NCBI RefSeq assembly: GCF_014195325.1 | Contig: NZ_JACIBK010000015.1 | Location: 1-64,000, forward strand | Reading direction: 5' to 3' | DNA from: Rhizobium sp. BK650 | GTDB lineage: Bacteria > Pseudomonadota > Alphaproteobacteria > Rhizobiales > Rhizobiaceae | Length of the DNA: 64,000 nt | Shown: in pieces, positions 24,852-33,395 of the stretch | How the letters are laid out: the number at the start of each line of letters is the position of its first letter | Position numbering within the stretch: position 1 is the first letter of the stretch | Position numbers and translations under genes: made by a program | Notes under the pieces: generated by a model | Database searches by the model: none | The model's input: the letters and a program-made list of their open reading frames with translations, nothing else | Told to the model about the DNA's origin: nothing

Positions 24852-27559
24852 TTGAGTTCATCCAGTTTGAGAATGTCATTCGGTTTGGGAAGACGGATTG
24901 TGAAAACGGCGCCGGACCGGTCGGTCCGGTTGCCGGCCGTGATCGTTCCGCCCATCGCCTCAATGAAGCCCCGGCATATGGAAAGGCCGAGGCCGGTACC
25001 GGCACGTACCTGATCGCCCTTGCGCACACGGTAGAACGTGTCGAAGACACGGGTGAGGTCTGCAGGAGGAATGCCTGGTCCTTCGTCGGAGACCTGCACG
25101 ACGACGTTTTCGGCATCCGCCCAACCCTCGATGCGGATAACGGAGCCATCGGGCGCGTATTTTGCAGCATTGTCCAGCAGGTTGAAGAGGACCTGCTCGA
25201 AGAGGACAGGATCGACGCGGACCATGGGCAGGTCGGCAGGGATCGTCATTTCCGTTCTGTGACGGTCGAGAATCTTGGCGGCACGGCGAAGCGCGCTGCC
25301 GGCGATATCACCGGCATAGTACAGTGCATAGTTCGGTTCCATGGCACCGGATTCGATCTTCGTCATGTCGAGCAGGTTGGCGATGAAGCGGTTGAGGCGC
25401 TCGGATTCATCGACGACAGTCGAGAGAAGGTCGGTGCGGTCCTCCGCAGTCATGGAATCGAAATAGTCGCGCAGCGTGCCGGACGCGCCCAGGATCGCCG
25501 CGAGCGGCGTCTTCAGATCATGCGAGATCGAGGTCAGCAGGGCCGAACGCAGGCGATCTGCCTCCGCCGCAAGCTTGGCGCGATCGACATCGGCGACCAG
25601 CTGTACACGCTCTATGGCGAGCGCCGCCTGATCCGCCAGGGCGTCCAGAAGACGTTGCTGCTCGGGCGTCAGCAGCGGTCCGTCGCGACGGTCGCTGTCG
25701 AGGCCGATGACGCCGACGGCCGTGCGACCGGTGCGTAGCGGCACATAGAGACGCTTGGCGCCGGGTAGGGTATCGGCGCCGCGACCGGCGGCGTGATTAT
25801 GCTCCCAGGCCCAGCGGGCAGCGGCAATATCGGCATCGTCGAGCGTATCGTCAGGCGGATAGCCGGCCTTGACCGCGATGGAGTCCTCTTCCGGAAGGAG
25901 CAGGACGACGCGCACCTTGAGCATCGAGGCGAGCTGGAAGGCGGTCGCCCAGAGAACGTCATCCAGCGTGCCGGTGCCGGCGAGCTTCTTGGAAAAGAGA
26001 TAGAGGTCTTCGGTTGTTCGCGCCCTTTGACGGGCTGCGGCCGCCTGACGCTGCACGGTTGCGGTGAGATTTGACGCGATGACGGCGACGCCGAGGAAGA
26101 AGAACAGCGCCAGCACGCTTTCGGGGTCGCTGATCGTCAGCGTGTAGCGCGGCGGCAGGAAAAAGAAGTTGAAAGAGAGGGCGCTGAGGATGCAGGTATA
26201 GAGTGCCGGCCTCAGGCCGTGGATGACCGCTGACGTCAGGACCGCCATCAGGAAGACGAGCGCCAGATTGCGGACGTCGAGCACCTGATCGAGCACCACG
26301 CCGACGGCAAGCGCAATCGCGACATAGGCAGTGGAGAGAATATAGGCCCTGAAGTCCAGCGTGGGAGCGCTCGGTGCGGCCTTCACACCACGCGGCGAGG
26401 CCGGGTCTTTCTCGTTGCCGGAGATGACATGGACGCTAATATCGCCTGCGCGCCGGATCAACTCGTCGGTTGTCGAGCGGCTCCACCACCATTCGCGCCA
26501 TGTCGGCTTCTTCGGTGCGCCGATGACGATGTGGGTGACATTGTTGGCGGCGGCGTGGCGTACCAGTTCCTCGGTTACCTCGCGGCCGGGAATGGTGATC
26601 GCCTCGCCGCCGAGCTGTTCGGCAAGCCGGAGCGTGGCGGCGATCGTATCGCGCTGCGTTTCTGAAAGATTGATGGACCTGTTGGTTTCAATATAGACGG
26701 CTGCCCATGGCGCGCGCAGGCGCGCAGCCATGCGCGAGGCATAGCGCACCAGCGAGGCGGAGCGCGGATGGTCGTCGACCGATACCAACACGCGCTCGCC
26801 GGCAGCCCATGGCCCGGAAATGGCATGCGCCTGCATATGGGTCAGCAGCTGATCGTCGACACGCTGAGCGGTCTTGCGAAGGGCAAGTTCACGCAGCGCC
26901 GTTAGGTTGCCGGGGGTGAAATAGTTGGTCAGCGCCCGCTCGGCGGTCTTTGCCACATAGATCTTGCCATCGTGGAGACGCTTGATGAGGTCGTCGGGTG
27001 TCAGGTCGATGATCTCGATGTCATCAGCCATGTCGATCATGGAGTCCGGCACGGTCTCGCGCACCCGGATGCGGGTGATCTGCGAAACGACGTCGTTCAG
27101 GCTCTCCACATGCTGGATGTTCAGCGTCGAATAGACGTCGATGCCTCGATCGAGCAATTCCTTGACATCGAGATAGCGCTTCGGATGACGGCTGCCCTCG
27201 GCATTAGTGTGGGCGAGCTCGTCGACGAGAACGAGATCGGGCCTGCGGGCTAGAATGGCGTCGAGGTCCATCTCTTCGAGCGCTTGGCCGCGATAGGCGA
27301 CCTTAATGCGCGGAACGATCTCGAAACCGGTAAGCAGCGCCTCGGTTTCCTTACGGCCATGGGTTTCGACGACGCCGATCACCACATCGAGGCCGTCGGC
27401 GATCTTAGCGCGGCCGGAGACGAGCATTTCGTAGGTCTTGCCGACGCCGGGTGCTGCGCCCAGGAAGATTTTCAGGCGTCCGCGCGACTCCGCCCGGGCC
27501 TTTTCGAGAAGCGCGTCGGGCGAGGGCCTGCCGGCCTGGTCGCGGTTGTCGTCTGGCAT
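24848..27559 (-). CDS. kdpD: KdpD potassium-sensing histidine kinase
   Basis: A 903-residue sensor kinase. The N-terminal KdpD domain carries a Walker A-like GAAPGVGKTYEML and LVLVDELAHTN (about 30-125). It is followed by a universal-stress-like domain (about 250-375), four closely spaced membrane segments (about 405-500), a GAF-like region, the phosphorylated histidine in SISHDLKTPLAAILG (about H680), and an ATPase with NLLDNAAKYAP and GTGLGLSICRGF. The full architecture is intact and of usual length. It is coupled to kdpE and placed after kdpC. Confidence 0.95.
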   Translation of the reverse strand: MPDDNRDQAGRPSPDALLEKARAESRGRLKIFLGAAPGVGKTYEMLVSGRAKIADGLDVVIGVVETHGRKETEALLTGFEIVPRIKVAYRGQALEEMDLDAILARRPDLVLVDELAHTNAEGSRHPKRYLDVKELLDRGIDVYSTLNIQHVESLNDVVSQITRIRVRETVPDSMIDMADDIEIIDLTPDDLIKRLHDGKIYVAKTAERALTNYFTPGNLTALRELALRKTAQRVDDQLLTHMQAHAISGPWAAGERVLVSVDDHPRSASLVRYASRMAARLRAPWAAVYIETNRSINLSETQRDTIAATLRLAEQLGGEAITIPGREVTEELVRHAAANNVTHIVIGAPKKPTWREWWWSRSTTDELIRRAGDISVHVISGNEKDPASPRGVKAAPSAPTLDFRAYILSTAYVAIALAVGVVLDQVLDVRNLALVFLMAVLTSAVIHGLRPALYTCILSALSFNFFFLPPRYTLTISDPESVLALFFFLGVAVIASNLTATVQRQAAAARQRARTTEDLYLFSKKLAGTGTLDDVLWATAFQLASMLKVRVVLLLPEEDSIAVKAGYPPDDTLDDADIAAARWAWEHNHAAGRGADTLPGAKRLYVPLRTGRTAVGVIGLDSDRRDGPLLTPEQQRLLDALADQAALAIERVQLVADVDRAKLAAEADRLRSALLTSISHDLKTPLAAILGASGTLRDYFDSMTAEDRTDLLSTVVDESERLNRFIANLLDMTKIESGAMEPNYALYYAGDIAGSALRRAAKILDRHRTEMTIPADLPMVRVDPVLFEQVLFNLLDNAAKYAPDGSVIRIEGWADAENVVVQVSDEGPGIPPADLTRVFDTFYRVRKGDQVRAGTGLGLSICRGFIEAMGGTITAGNRTDRSGAVFTIRLPKPNDILKLDELK

Positions 27560-27621
27560 GCGTTCGATCTTCCTTCACGAGCGAGCCCCGGCCGCCTGTC
27601 GCGCGCCGGGGCTCTCAACCT

Positions 27622-28191
27622 TCACTCAGTCATAGAAGCATCAAGGCTCTGGTTCAACGCCAGAACATTGACAGTCGGCTCGCCGAGCAGGCCGAGTTCG
27701 CGGTCGGTCACAGCCGCATCGACCAACGCCTTGACCTTGGCTTCGTCGAGACCACGCACCTTGGCGACGCGGGGCACCTGGAAGTAGGCGGCATCTGGCG
27801 AGATATGCGGATCGAGGCCGCTGCCCGACGCGGTGACAAGGTCGGCAGGAACTTCGGAATTCGGGTTGGCTGCCTTGGCCGCATCATAGTCGCCCTTCAC
27901 GCGATCGATCAGCTTCTGGCTGGTCGGGCCGAGGTTCGAGCCGGAGGAAGAGGCGGCATTGTAGCCATCGCCGGCTGCCGAGGGGCGGCCGTGGAAATAC
28001 TTGTCGCTGGTGAATGCCTGGCCGATCAGCCTGGAGCCGATGACCTGACCGTCCTTTTCGATCAGACTGCCGTTCGCCTGGGAAGGAAAGAGCGCCTGGG
28101 CGACACCTGTCATGGCAAGCGGGTAAAGGAGGCCGGTGATGGCCGTGGTGGCAACGATCATGACGATTGCCGGACGAAGTTCTTTCAACAT
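27622..28191 (-). CDS. kdpC: KdpC subunit of the potassium-transporting ATPase
   Basis: A 189-residue subunit with one N-terminal membrane segment (IVMIVATTAITGLLYPLAMT) and a periplasmic domain. Typical motifs are GSRLIGQAF, YFHGRPSAA, the ASGSGLDPHISPDAA segment and VNVLALN near the C-terminus. KdpC acts as a high-affinity assembly factor of KdpFABC. The ATG at 28191 is preceded by CGGAG. An earlier in-frame ATG at 28218 is less well placed. Confidence 0.93.
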   Translation of the reverse strand: MLKELRPAIVMIVATTAITGLLYPLAMTGVAQALFPSQANGSLIEKDGQVIGSRLIGQAFTSDKYFHGRPSAAGDGYNAASSSGSNLGPTSQKLIDRVKGDYDAAKAANPNSEVPADLVTASGSGLDPHISPDAAYFQVPRVAKVRGLDEAKVKALVDAAVTDRELGLLGEPTVNVLALNQSLDASMTE

Positions 28192-28262
28192 GGACTTTAC
28201 TCCGAGGAGCGTTTTCAAGCGAAGTGGTGGTTACCGGTTCGCGTGAAGAAAACGCATGGAAA

Positions 28263-30323
28263 TTAAGCGAGACCGACGGCGGTGATGACGATGTCGATCG
28301 CCTTGATGCCGATGAAGGGCACGATGATGCCGCCGAGACCAAAGATCAGCAGGTTGCGGGAGAGCAGCGCGCCGGCCCCGATCGCGCGGTAACGGACACC
28401 TTTCAGCGACAGCGGGATCAGCGCGATGATGATCAGCGCGTTGAAGATGATCGCCGACAGGATGGCGCTCTGCGGCGTGGCAAGGCCCATGACATTGAGC
28501 ACGCCAAGCTGCGGGTAGAAGGTCAGGAACATCGCCGGAATGATGGCGAAGTACTTGGCGATATCGTTGGCGATCGAGAAGGTCGTCAGCGCGCCGCGGG
28601 TCATTAAGAGCTGTTTGCCGATTTCGACGATCTCGATAAGTTTCGTCGGGTCGCTGTCGAGGTCGACCATGTTGCCGGCTTCTCGGGCTGCAACGGTGCC
28701 GGTGTTCATGGCCACACCAACGTCGGCCTGTGCAAGAGCCGGCGCGTCGTTCGTACCGTCGCCGCACATGGCGACGAGCTTGCCCTTGGCCTGTTCCTCG
28801 CGGATCAGCTGCAGCTTGTTCTCGGGCGTTGCCTGGGCGAGGAAGTCGTCGACGCCGGCCTCGGCTGCGATGGCGGCTGCCGTCATCGGGTTGTCGCCAG
28901 TAATCATGACGGTGCGAATGCCCATGCGGCGCAGCTCGTTGAAGCGTTCGCGGATGCCGCCCTTGACGATATCCTTGAGCTGAATGATGCCAAGCAATCT
29001 GCCGTCGCGGGCAACGGCGAGCGGCGTGCCGCCGGTCTTGGCGATTTCGTCTGATATCGACTGCAGCTCGCGTACGACTTCGGCGCCGTTCTTCGAGGAA
29101 GCGTCACCATTGACGTAGGTGAGCACGGCATCGACTGCACCCTTGCGGATTGCAGAATCTTCGAGGTCGACACCGCTCATGCGGGTCTGTGCGGTGAAGG
29201 GCACGAAGGTAGCCTTCAAGCCTGCCATATCGCGGCCGCGGATTGCGTATCTTTCCTTGGCAAGCACGACGATCGAGCGTCCCTCAGGCGTCTCGTCGGC
29301 GAGTGAAGCAAGCTGGGCCGCATCGGCGAGATCCTCTTCGGAGACGCCGCGCACCGGGCGAAAGCTGGTGGCCTGGCGGTTGCCGAGGGTGATCGTGCCG
29401 GTCTTGTCGAGCAGCAGCGTGTCGACGTCACCGGCGGCCTCGACGGCGCGGCCGGACATGGCGAGGACGTTGAAGCGGACCAGGCGATCCATGCCGGCAA
29501 TACCGATTGCCGAGAGCAGGGCGCCGATCGTGGTCGGGATCAGCGTGACGAAGAGGGCAACGAGCACAATGATCGGGATCGAGCCGCCGGCATAGGCGGC
29601 AAAGCTCGGAATGGTCGCCGTGGCAAGCACGAAGATCAGTGTCATGCCTGCAAGCAGGATGTTGAGCGCGATCTCGTTCGGCGTCTTCTGGCGTTCGGCA
29701 CCTTCGACGAGCGAGATCATGCGATCGAGGAAGGTCGAGCCGGCAGCCGCGGTGATGCGCACGCGGATCCAGTCGGAGAGAACCTGCGTGCCGCCGGTCA
29801 CGGCCGAACGGTCGCCGCCGGATTCACGGATGACGGGGGCAGATTCGCCTGTTATGGCGGCTTCGTTGACGGAGGCCACACCCTCGACGACTTCGCCGTC
29901 GGAGGGAATGATGTCGCCGGCTTCGACGAGAACGAGGTCGCCCACCTTCAGACTGGTGCCGGGGACCATGCGGTATCCGCTGCCGTTATTGGCGGTCAGC
30001 AACTTCGCCTGGGTTTCGGTGCGCGCCTTGCGCAGGGAGTCGGCCTGCGCCTTGCCGCGGCCTTCGGCGACGGCTTCGGCGAAGTTGGCAAAGAGCACGG
30101 TGAACCAGAGCCAGAGGTTGATCTGGAAGGAGAAGCCAAGATTGCCGTTATCTGAGACGAGGTCGCGTAGGAACAGAACGGTGGTCAGCGCCGAGACCGT
30201 GGCCACGACAAACATGACGGGGTTTTTGGCGAGGGTGCGTGGGTTGAGCTTGGTGAAAGCGGCACCCATGGCCGGAATGAGAATGCGAGAATCAAGGATG
30301 CTCGCGGATTTTGCCTGGCTCAT
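28263..30323 (-). CDS. kdpB: KdpB catalytic P-type ATPase subunit
   Basis: A 686-residue P-type ATPase that drives K+ uptake through KdpA. The phosphorylated Asp is D306 in LLLDKTGTITLGN, the dephosphorylation loop is AAITGESAPVIRESGG (from about 155), and the hinge is VAMCGDGTNDAPALAQADVG. The sequence is collinear with KdpB throughout and normal in length. It is separated from kdpA by 212 bases that hold a candidate tiny gene (30369-30452). Confidence 0.95.
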   Translation of the reverse strand: MSQAKSASILDSRILIPAMGAAFTKLNPRTLAKNPVMFVVATVSALTTVLFLRDLVSDNGNLGFSFQINLWLWFTVLFANFAEAVAEGRGKAQADSLRKARTETQAKLLTANNGSGYRMVPGTSLKVGDLVLVEAGDIIPSDGEVVEGVASVNEAAITGESAPVIRESGGDRSAVTGGTQVLSDWIRVRITAAAGSTFLDRMISLVEGAERQKTPNEIALNILLAGMTLIFVLATATIPSFAAYAGGSIPIIVLVALFVTLIPTTIGALLSAIGIAGMDRLVRFNVLAMSGRAVEAAGDVDTLLLDKTGTITLGNRQATSFRPVRGVSEEDLADAAQLASLADETPEGRSIVVLAKERYAIRGRDMAGLKATFVPFTAQTRMSGVDLEDSAIRKGAVDAVLTYVNGDASSKNGAEVVRELQSISDEIAKTGGTPLAVARDGRLLGIIQLKDIVKGGIRERFNELRRMGIRTVMITGDNPMTAAAIAAEAGVDDFLAQATPENKLQLIREEQAKGKLVAMCGDGTNDAPALAQADVGVAMNTGTVAAREAGNMVDLDSDPTKLIEIVEIGKQLLMTRGALTTFSIANDIAKYFAIIPAMFLTFYPQLGVLNVMGLATPQSAILSAIIFNALIIIALIPLSLKGVRYRAIGAGALLSRNLLIFGLGGIIVPFIGIKAIDIVITAVGLA

Positions 30324-30368
30324 AAGAGACTCCAGCTTTGAAACGAGGATGGCGAACCGGCCGACCGG

Positions 30369-30452
30369 TCAGCCCTGTAAAATTCTGATGGCGCAGACGA
30401 CGACGAGCAGGCCTGCCATCATCACCAGGATGATGTCGGAGGCGCACGGCAT
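30369..30452 (-). CDS. Candidate 27-residue membrane protein between kdpA and kdpB
   Basis: A short frame on the kdp strand with GGAG eight bases before its ATG. The product starts MPCASDI and continues as one hydrophobic stretch (IILVMMAGLLVVVCAIRI) with a short polar end, which fits a single-pass membrane peptide of KdpF size. An upstream in-frame ATG at 30524 would give 51 residues with a basic N-terminus, but its ribosome binding site is poor. I know no described gene at this position; in E. coli kdpA and kdpB overlap or abut. Support is limited to the ribosome binding site, hydrophobicity and position. Confidence 0.45.
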   Translation of the reverse strand: MPCASDIILVMMAGLLVVVCAIRILQG

Positions 30453-30535
30453 CCGGTGGGCTCCACGCCCCGGCAGACCGAGACGTGGATGGAAGGCTTT
30501 TCGCAGCCTGTGGCGCACGAGCATTGGCTGAGCCC

Positions 30536-32239
30536 TCAGAACGTTTGGCCCGCAAGGCCAACGAGATGCTCGACGACCGGACCGAGAGCCAATGCCGGCA
30601 TGAACGTAAGGCCGCCAACGATCAGGATCGTGCCGATAAGCAGGCCGACAAACAGTGGGCCGTCCGTCGGGAAAGTGCCTGCCGAGGCCGGAACCGTCTT
30701 TTTCGCAACCAGTGACCCAGCAATGGCAAGCGCCGGAATGATGACGAGGAAGCGGCCCATCAGCATGTCGATGCCGAGCGAAATATTGTACCAGGGCGTG
30801 TTGCCCGTCAGACCGCCGAAAGCCGAACCGTTGTTGGCCGCACCCGACGTGTAGGCATAGAGGATTTCGGAGAAGCCGTGCGGGCCGGCCGTGCCGACGG
30901 AGGCGACAGCCGAGGGCATGACGGCTGCGATCGCGGTGAAGACCAGCATGGCGAGCGGCAGGCAGAGGATGGCGAGAACGGCCATTTTCATTTCCTTCGC
31001 CTCGATCTTCTTGCCGAGATATTCTGGCGTGCGACCGACCATCAGACCCGCCACGAAGACGGCGACGATGATGAAGAGCAGGATGCCGTAGAAGCCTGCA
31101 CCGACGCCGCCGACAATGATCTCGCCGAGTTGCATGTTGATCAGCGGGACCAAGCCGCCGAGTGCCGTGAAGCTGCCATGCATGGCGTTGACCGCGCCGC
31201 AGGAAGCAGCCGTGGTGATGACGGCGAATAGCGAGGAGAGGGTGATGCCAAAGCGGACTTCCTTGCCTTCCATGTTGCCGCCCTGAAGACCGAAGGCATG
31301 CATCAGCGGGTTGCCGGCAGCCTCTGCCCAATAGGTAATGCCGACGCCGGCGATGAAGAGGACGCCCATCGCAGCCAGGATCGCCCAGCCCTGGCGCTGG
31401 TTGCCGACCATGCGGCCGAAGACATTGGTCAGTGCTGCGCCAATCGCAAAGATCGAGACCATCTGGATCAGGTTCGAGATCGCATCCGGGTTTTCGAAGG
31501 GGTGCGCGGAGTTGGAATTGAAGAAGCCGCCGCCATTGGTGCCGAGCATCTTGATCGCCAGCTGCGAGGCGACGGGGCCGACGGCGATCGTCTGCTTGGC
31601 GCCTTCGAGCGTCGTCGCATCGACATAGGGGCCGAGCGTCTGCGGAACGCCCAGCCACACATAGGCAAGCGTCAGCACGATGCAGATTGGCAGCAGAACG
31701 TAGAGCGTGGCGCGGATCATATCGACCCAGAAATTGCCGATCGCTTTGCCGGAGGCGCGCGAGAAGGCGCGGATAAAGGCAACCGCAATCGCCATGCCTG
31801 TCGCTGCTGACATAAAGTTCTGGACGGTGAAGCCCATCATCTGTGTCAGATAGGACATGGTACTTTCGCCACCGTAATTCTGCCAATTCGTATTGGAGAC
31901 AAAGCTGACGGCGGTATTGAACGAAAGCTGCTCCGGCACTGCTGCCATGCCCGCCGGGTTATAGGGCAACGCGCTCTGAAGACGCATCAGCGCGTAAAGC
32001 ACGATGACGCCAAGTAGATTGAACATCAGCATGGCGAAGGCATAGGAGGTCCAGTGCTGATCTTCGCGCTCGCTGGTGCCGGCAATGGCGTAAAGTCCCC
32101 GTTCGATCGGAACGAGGACTGATGAAAGGAATGTGCGCTCGCCGTTGAAGACACGCGTCATGTAACCGCCGAGCGGTTTGACGAGCACGAGAACGATCCC
32201 GCAGTAAAGCAGGATCTGAAGCCATCCGTTGAGGGTCAT
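30536..32239 (-). CDS. kdpA: KdpA potassium channel-like subunit
   Basis: A 567-residue potassium-binding subunit derived from the K+ transporter/channel superfamily, with about ten membrane segments. Filter-like repeats are visible in NTNWQNYGGESTMSYLTQM, TNGGGFFNSNSAHPFENP and ANNGSAFGGLTGNTPWYN. The start MTLNGWLQILLYCGIVLVLV is normal. GGGAGGAA precedes it on the minus strand. It lies 50 bases after kdpF. Confidence 0.95.
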   Translation of the reverse strand: MTLNGWLQILLYCGIVLVLVKPLGGYMTRVFNGERTFLSSVLVPIERGLYAIAGTSEREDQHWTSYAFAMLMFNLLGVIVLYALMRLQSALPYNPAGMAAVPEQLSFNTAVSFVSNTNWQNYGGESTMSYLTQMMGFTVQNFMSAATGMAIAVAFIRAFSRASGKAIGNFWVDMIRATLYVLLPICIVLTLAYVWLGVPQTLGPYVDATTLEGAKQTIAVGPVASQLAIKMLGTNGGGFFNSNSAHPFENPDAISNLIQMVSIFAIGAALTNVFGRMVGNQRQGWAILAAMGVLFIAGVGITYWAEAAGNPLMHAFGLQGGNMEGKEVRFGITLSSLFAVITTAASCGAVNAMHGSFTALGGLVPLINMQLGEIIVGGVGAGFYGILLFIIVAVFVAGLMVGRTPEYLGKKIEAKEMKMAVLAILCLPLAMLVFTAIAAVMPSAVASVGTAGPHGFSEILYAYTSGAANNGSAFGGLTGNTPWYNISLGIDMLMGRFLVIIPALAIAGSLVAKKTVPASAGTFPTDGPLFVGLLIGTILIVGGLTFMPALALGPVVEHLVGLAGQTF

Positions 32240-32289
32240 GGGAGGAAACTTTCAGTACCCGGCTGCTTCAATCAGAAGCGCCGGTTTCG

Positions 32290-32379
32290 TCAGAAACGTT
32301 CTGGGCGGATGAGAGCGTAGGTGAGGTAGACGGTGAGAAACACGGTCACGGCACCGCTCAAGACATAATCGAGGGTCAT
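32290..32379 (-). CDS. kdpF: KdpF small lipid-like subunit
   Basis: A 29-residue single-pass peptide (MTLDYVLSGAVTVFLTVYLT, then YALIRPERF), a clear KdpF: the family has the D-Y-x-L-x-G start and the final Y-A-L-I-R-P-E-x-F. It stabilises the KdpABC complex in the membrane. AGGAG is placed six bases before the ATG. It is the usual first subunit gene upstream of kdpA. Confidence 0.9.
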   Translation of the reverse strand: MTLDYVLSGAVTVFLTVYLTYALIRPERF

Positions 32380-32391
32380 CGTTTTCTCCTG

Positions 32392-32475
32392 TCAAAGCCT
32401 GTCACAGGCGCGCGTATAGGCGAAGCAAAGCCCGAAAAATATGACTGCAGTGGCGAGTAGAATTATATCCATCAT
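32392..32475 (-). CDS. 27-residue membrane peptide upstream of kdpF
   Basis: A tiny frame 12 bases before kdpF, in the same direction. The product begins with two methionines and reads DIILLATAVIFFGLCFAYTR plus a short polar tail, a single membrane span with basic C-terminal side. GGAG lies nine bases before the first ATG. Similar unnamed short peptides are, to my recollection, often found before kdpF in proteobacteria, but I cannot search to confirm. Function unknown; a Kdp-complex accessory is the simplest guess. Confidence 0.6.
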   Translation of the reverse strand: MMDIILLATAVIFFGLCFAYTRACDRL

Positions 32476-32517
32476 CGATCGTGACTCCGGTTTGTTATTC
32501 TTGGAGTCAGACAAGAC

Positions 32518-32549
32518 AAAGGGCGCCGTCTCGCTGAGGCGGCACCTTT
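32518..32549 (-). promoter_or_regulatory. Hairpin in the kdp leader
   Basis: Arms AAAGGGCGCCGTC and GGCGGCACCTTT pair with one bulge and a mismatch around a short loop. It lies between the KdpE-like box and the first tiny gene, so it should be in the 5' leader of the kdp mRNA. On the minus strand it is followed by CTTTGTCTTGTC, moderately T-rich, so it could be an attenuator or a leftover terminator. Confidence 0.45.
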
Positions 32550-32643
32550 ATGCTTTCTGGCGTGGAGATGATCATTGCGATCTCTCGGACATCAATATGC
32601 GACCGAAGCGCATAAAGGTTCGAGACTGGCCAGGGGGTATCTA

Positions 32644-32660
32644 TATAAAAATCTTATAAA
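32644..32660 (-). promoter_or_regulatory. Candidate KdpE operator of the kdp operon
   Basis: The minus strand reads TTTATA-AGATT-TTTATA, a direct repeat with five-base spacer. The E. coli KdpE site is TTTATA-N5-TTTACA, so spacing and 11 of 12 defined bases agree. It is 169 bases upstream of the first tiny gene, on the operon strand, within an AT-rich patch of otherwise GC-rich DNA. Confidence 0.6.
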
Positions 32661-32715
32661 TGCCCTTAGGCGGAAAAAGCCCGAGTTCTGGCGCCAACTT
32701 TAGGCCAATACAAGC

Positions 32716-32739
32716 AAAACGCCGCGCTCAGGCACGGCG
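32716..32739 (-). terminator. Terminator of the CopC-like gene
   Basis: On the minus strand CGCCG-T-GC-CTGA-GC-G-CGGCG forms a stem with one wobble pair and is followed by TTTT. It lies 31 bases past the stop of the CopC-like gene and upstream of the kdp operator. Confidence 0.65.
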
Positions 32740-32769
32740 CAATTTCGGATAACGGAGTGGCGCAGGAAT

Positions 32770-33132
32770 TCAGGGATCGACTCGGAACTGATAGTGGCCT
32801 TCAGCGCTGCGGCCATCCATGGAGAGGACACGCCAGTTGAGCGTGTAAACGCCAGGCGCCATGGAGGGATCGAGCGGGATCTTGAAGACCGATCCATTGG
32901 GGCCGGAGACAAAGGGCTTGCCCGTAGGAAGGGCCAGTCCCTGGGCATCAAGCAGGGTCGCCGTCGAGCGGGCAAGATCGACCGGGCCCGTAAAGGTGAG
33001 TTCCAGATTGGCCGGCACCAGCTTTTCTTCCTGCTGGGGCGGCGGAAGCGATGCCTCCTCGATCGCCGCAGACGCTGCGTTTGCGGCAAGGAAAAGGGAT
33101 GCGAACAGGCAGAATGACACGATCGAGTTCAT
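32770..33132 (-). CDS. CopC-like periplasmic protein lacking copper ligands
   Basis: A 120-residue exported protein. The signal peptide ends about ANAASA. The mature part is a CopC/YobA beta-sandwich (LELTFTGPVDLARSTATLLD and GVYTLNWRVLSMDGRSAEGH, then YQFRV). Classical CopC proteins bind Cu(II) through the N-terminal His and the DGH motif; here the mature N-terminus is AAIEEAS and the motif is DGR, so the Cu(II) site is absent. The family fold is clear, but copper handling is doubtful. It is monocistronic, with its own terminator. Confidence 0.8.
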   Translation of the reverse strand: MNSIVSFCLFASLFLAANAASAAIEEASLPPPQQEEKLVPANLELTFTGPVDLARSTATLLDAQGLALPTGKPFVSGPNGSVFKIPLDPSMAPGVYTLNWRVLSMDGRSAEGHYQFRVDP

Positions 33133-33206
33133 GACGGTCTTCCTTACGTTGCCGTCCGCATGGTGCCGGGAGCGTCATGTTCCCGCCACGCCATGTCGGC
33201 GCATGC

Positions 33207-33395
33207 CTAATAACGCTTCGGGGAGCGATTTCGATCCCTTGCGCGCGCAATAACCCGCATGGGCTGCGGCTGACCATTTTGCAGGATTGTGGCGGCGGCC
33301 TCGTTGACGAAATTGCGCCAGAATTCCCGAAGCCGTTTGGCGATCTGCGCGTTGGAAGACCGGTTTCTGCCGGCATTGTCATTGTCGTGCTTCAT
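33207..33395 (-). CDS. Small basic protein of unknown function
   Basis: A 62-residue, strongly basic, Asn/Arg-rich frame (starting MKHDNDNAGRNRSSNAQIAK; middle REFWRNFVNEAAATILQN). AAGGAG precedes the ATG at good spacing, which is the main support. It has no membrane segment and no domain I recognise. It lies upstream of the CopC-like gene on the same strand with a 74-base gap. Confidence 0.5.
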   Translation of the reverse strand: MKHDNDNAGRNRSSNAQIAKRLREFWRNFVNEAAATILQNGQPQPMRVIARARDRNRSPKRY

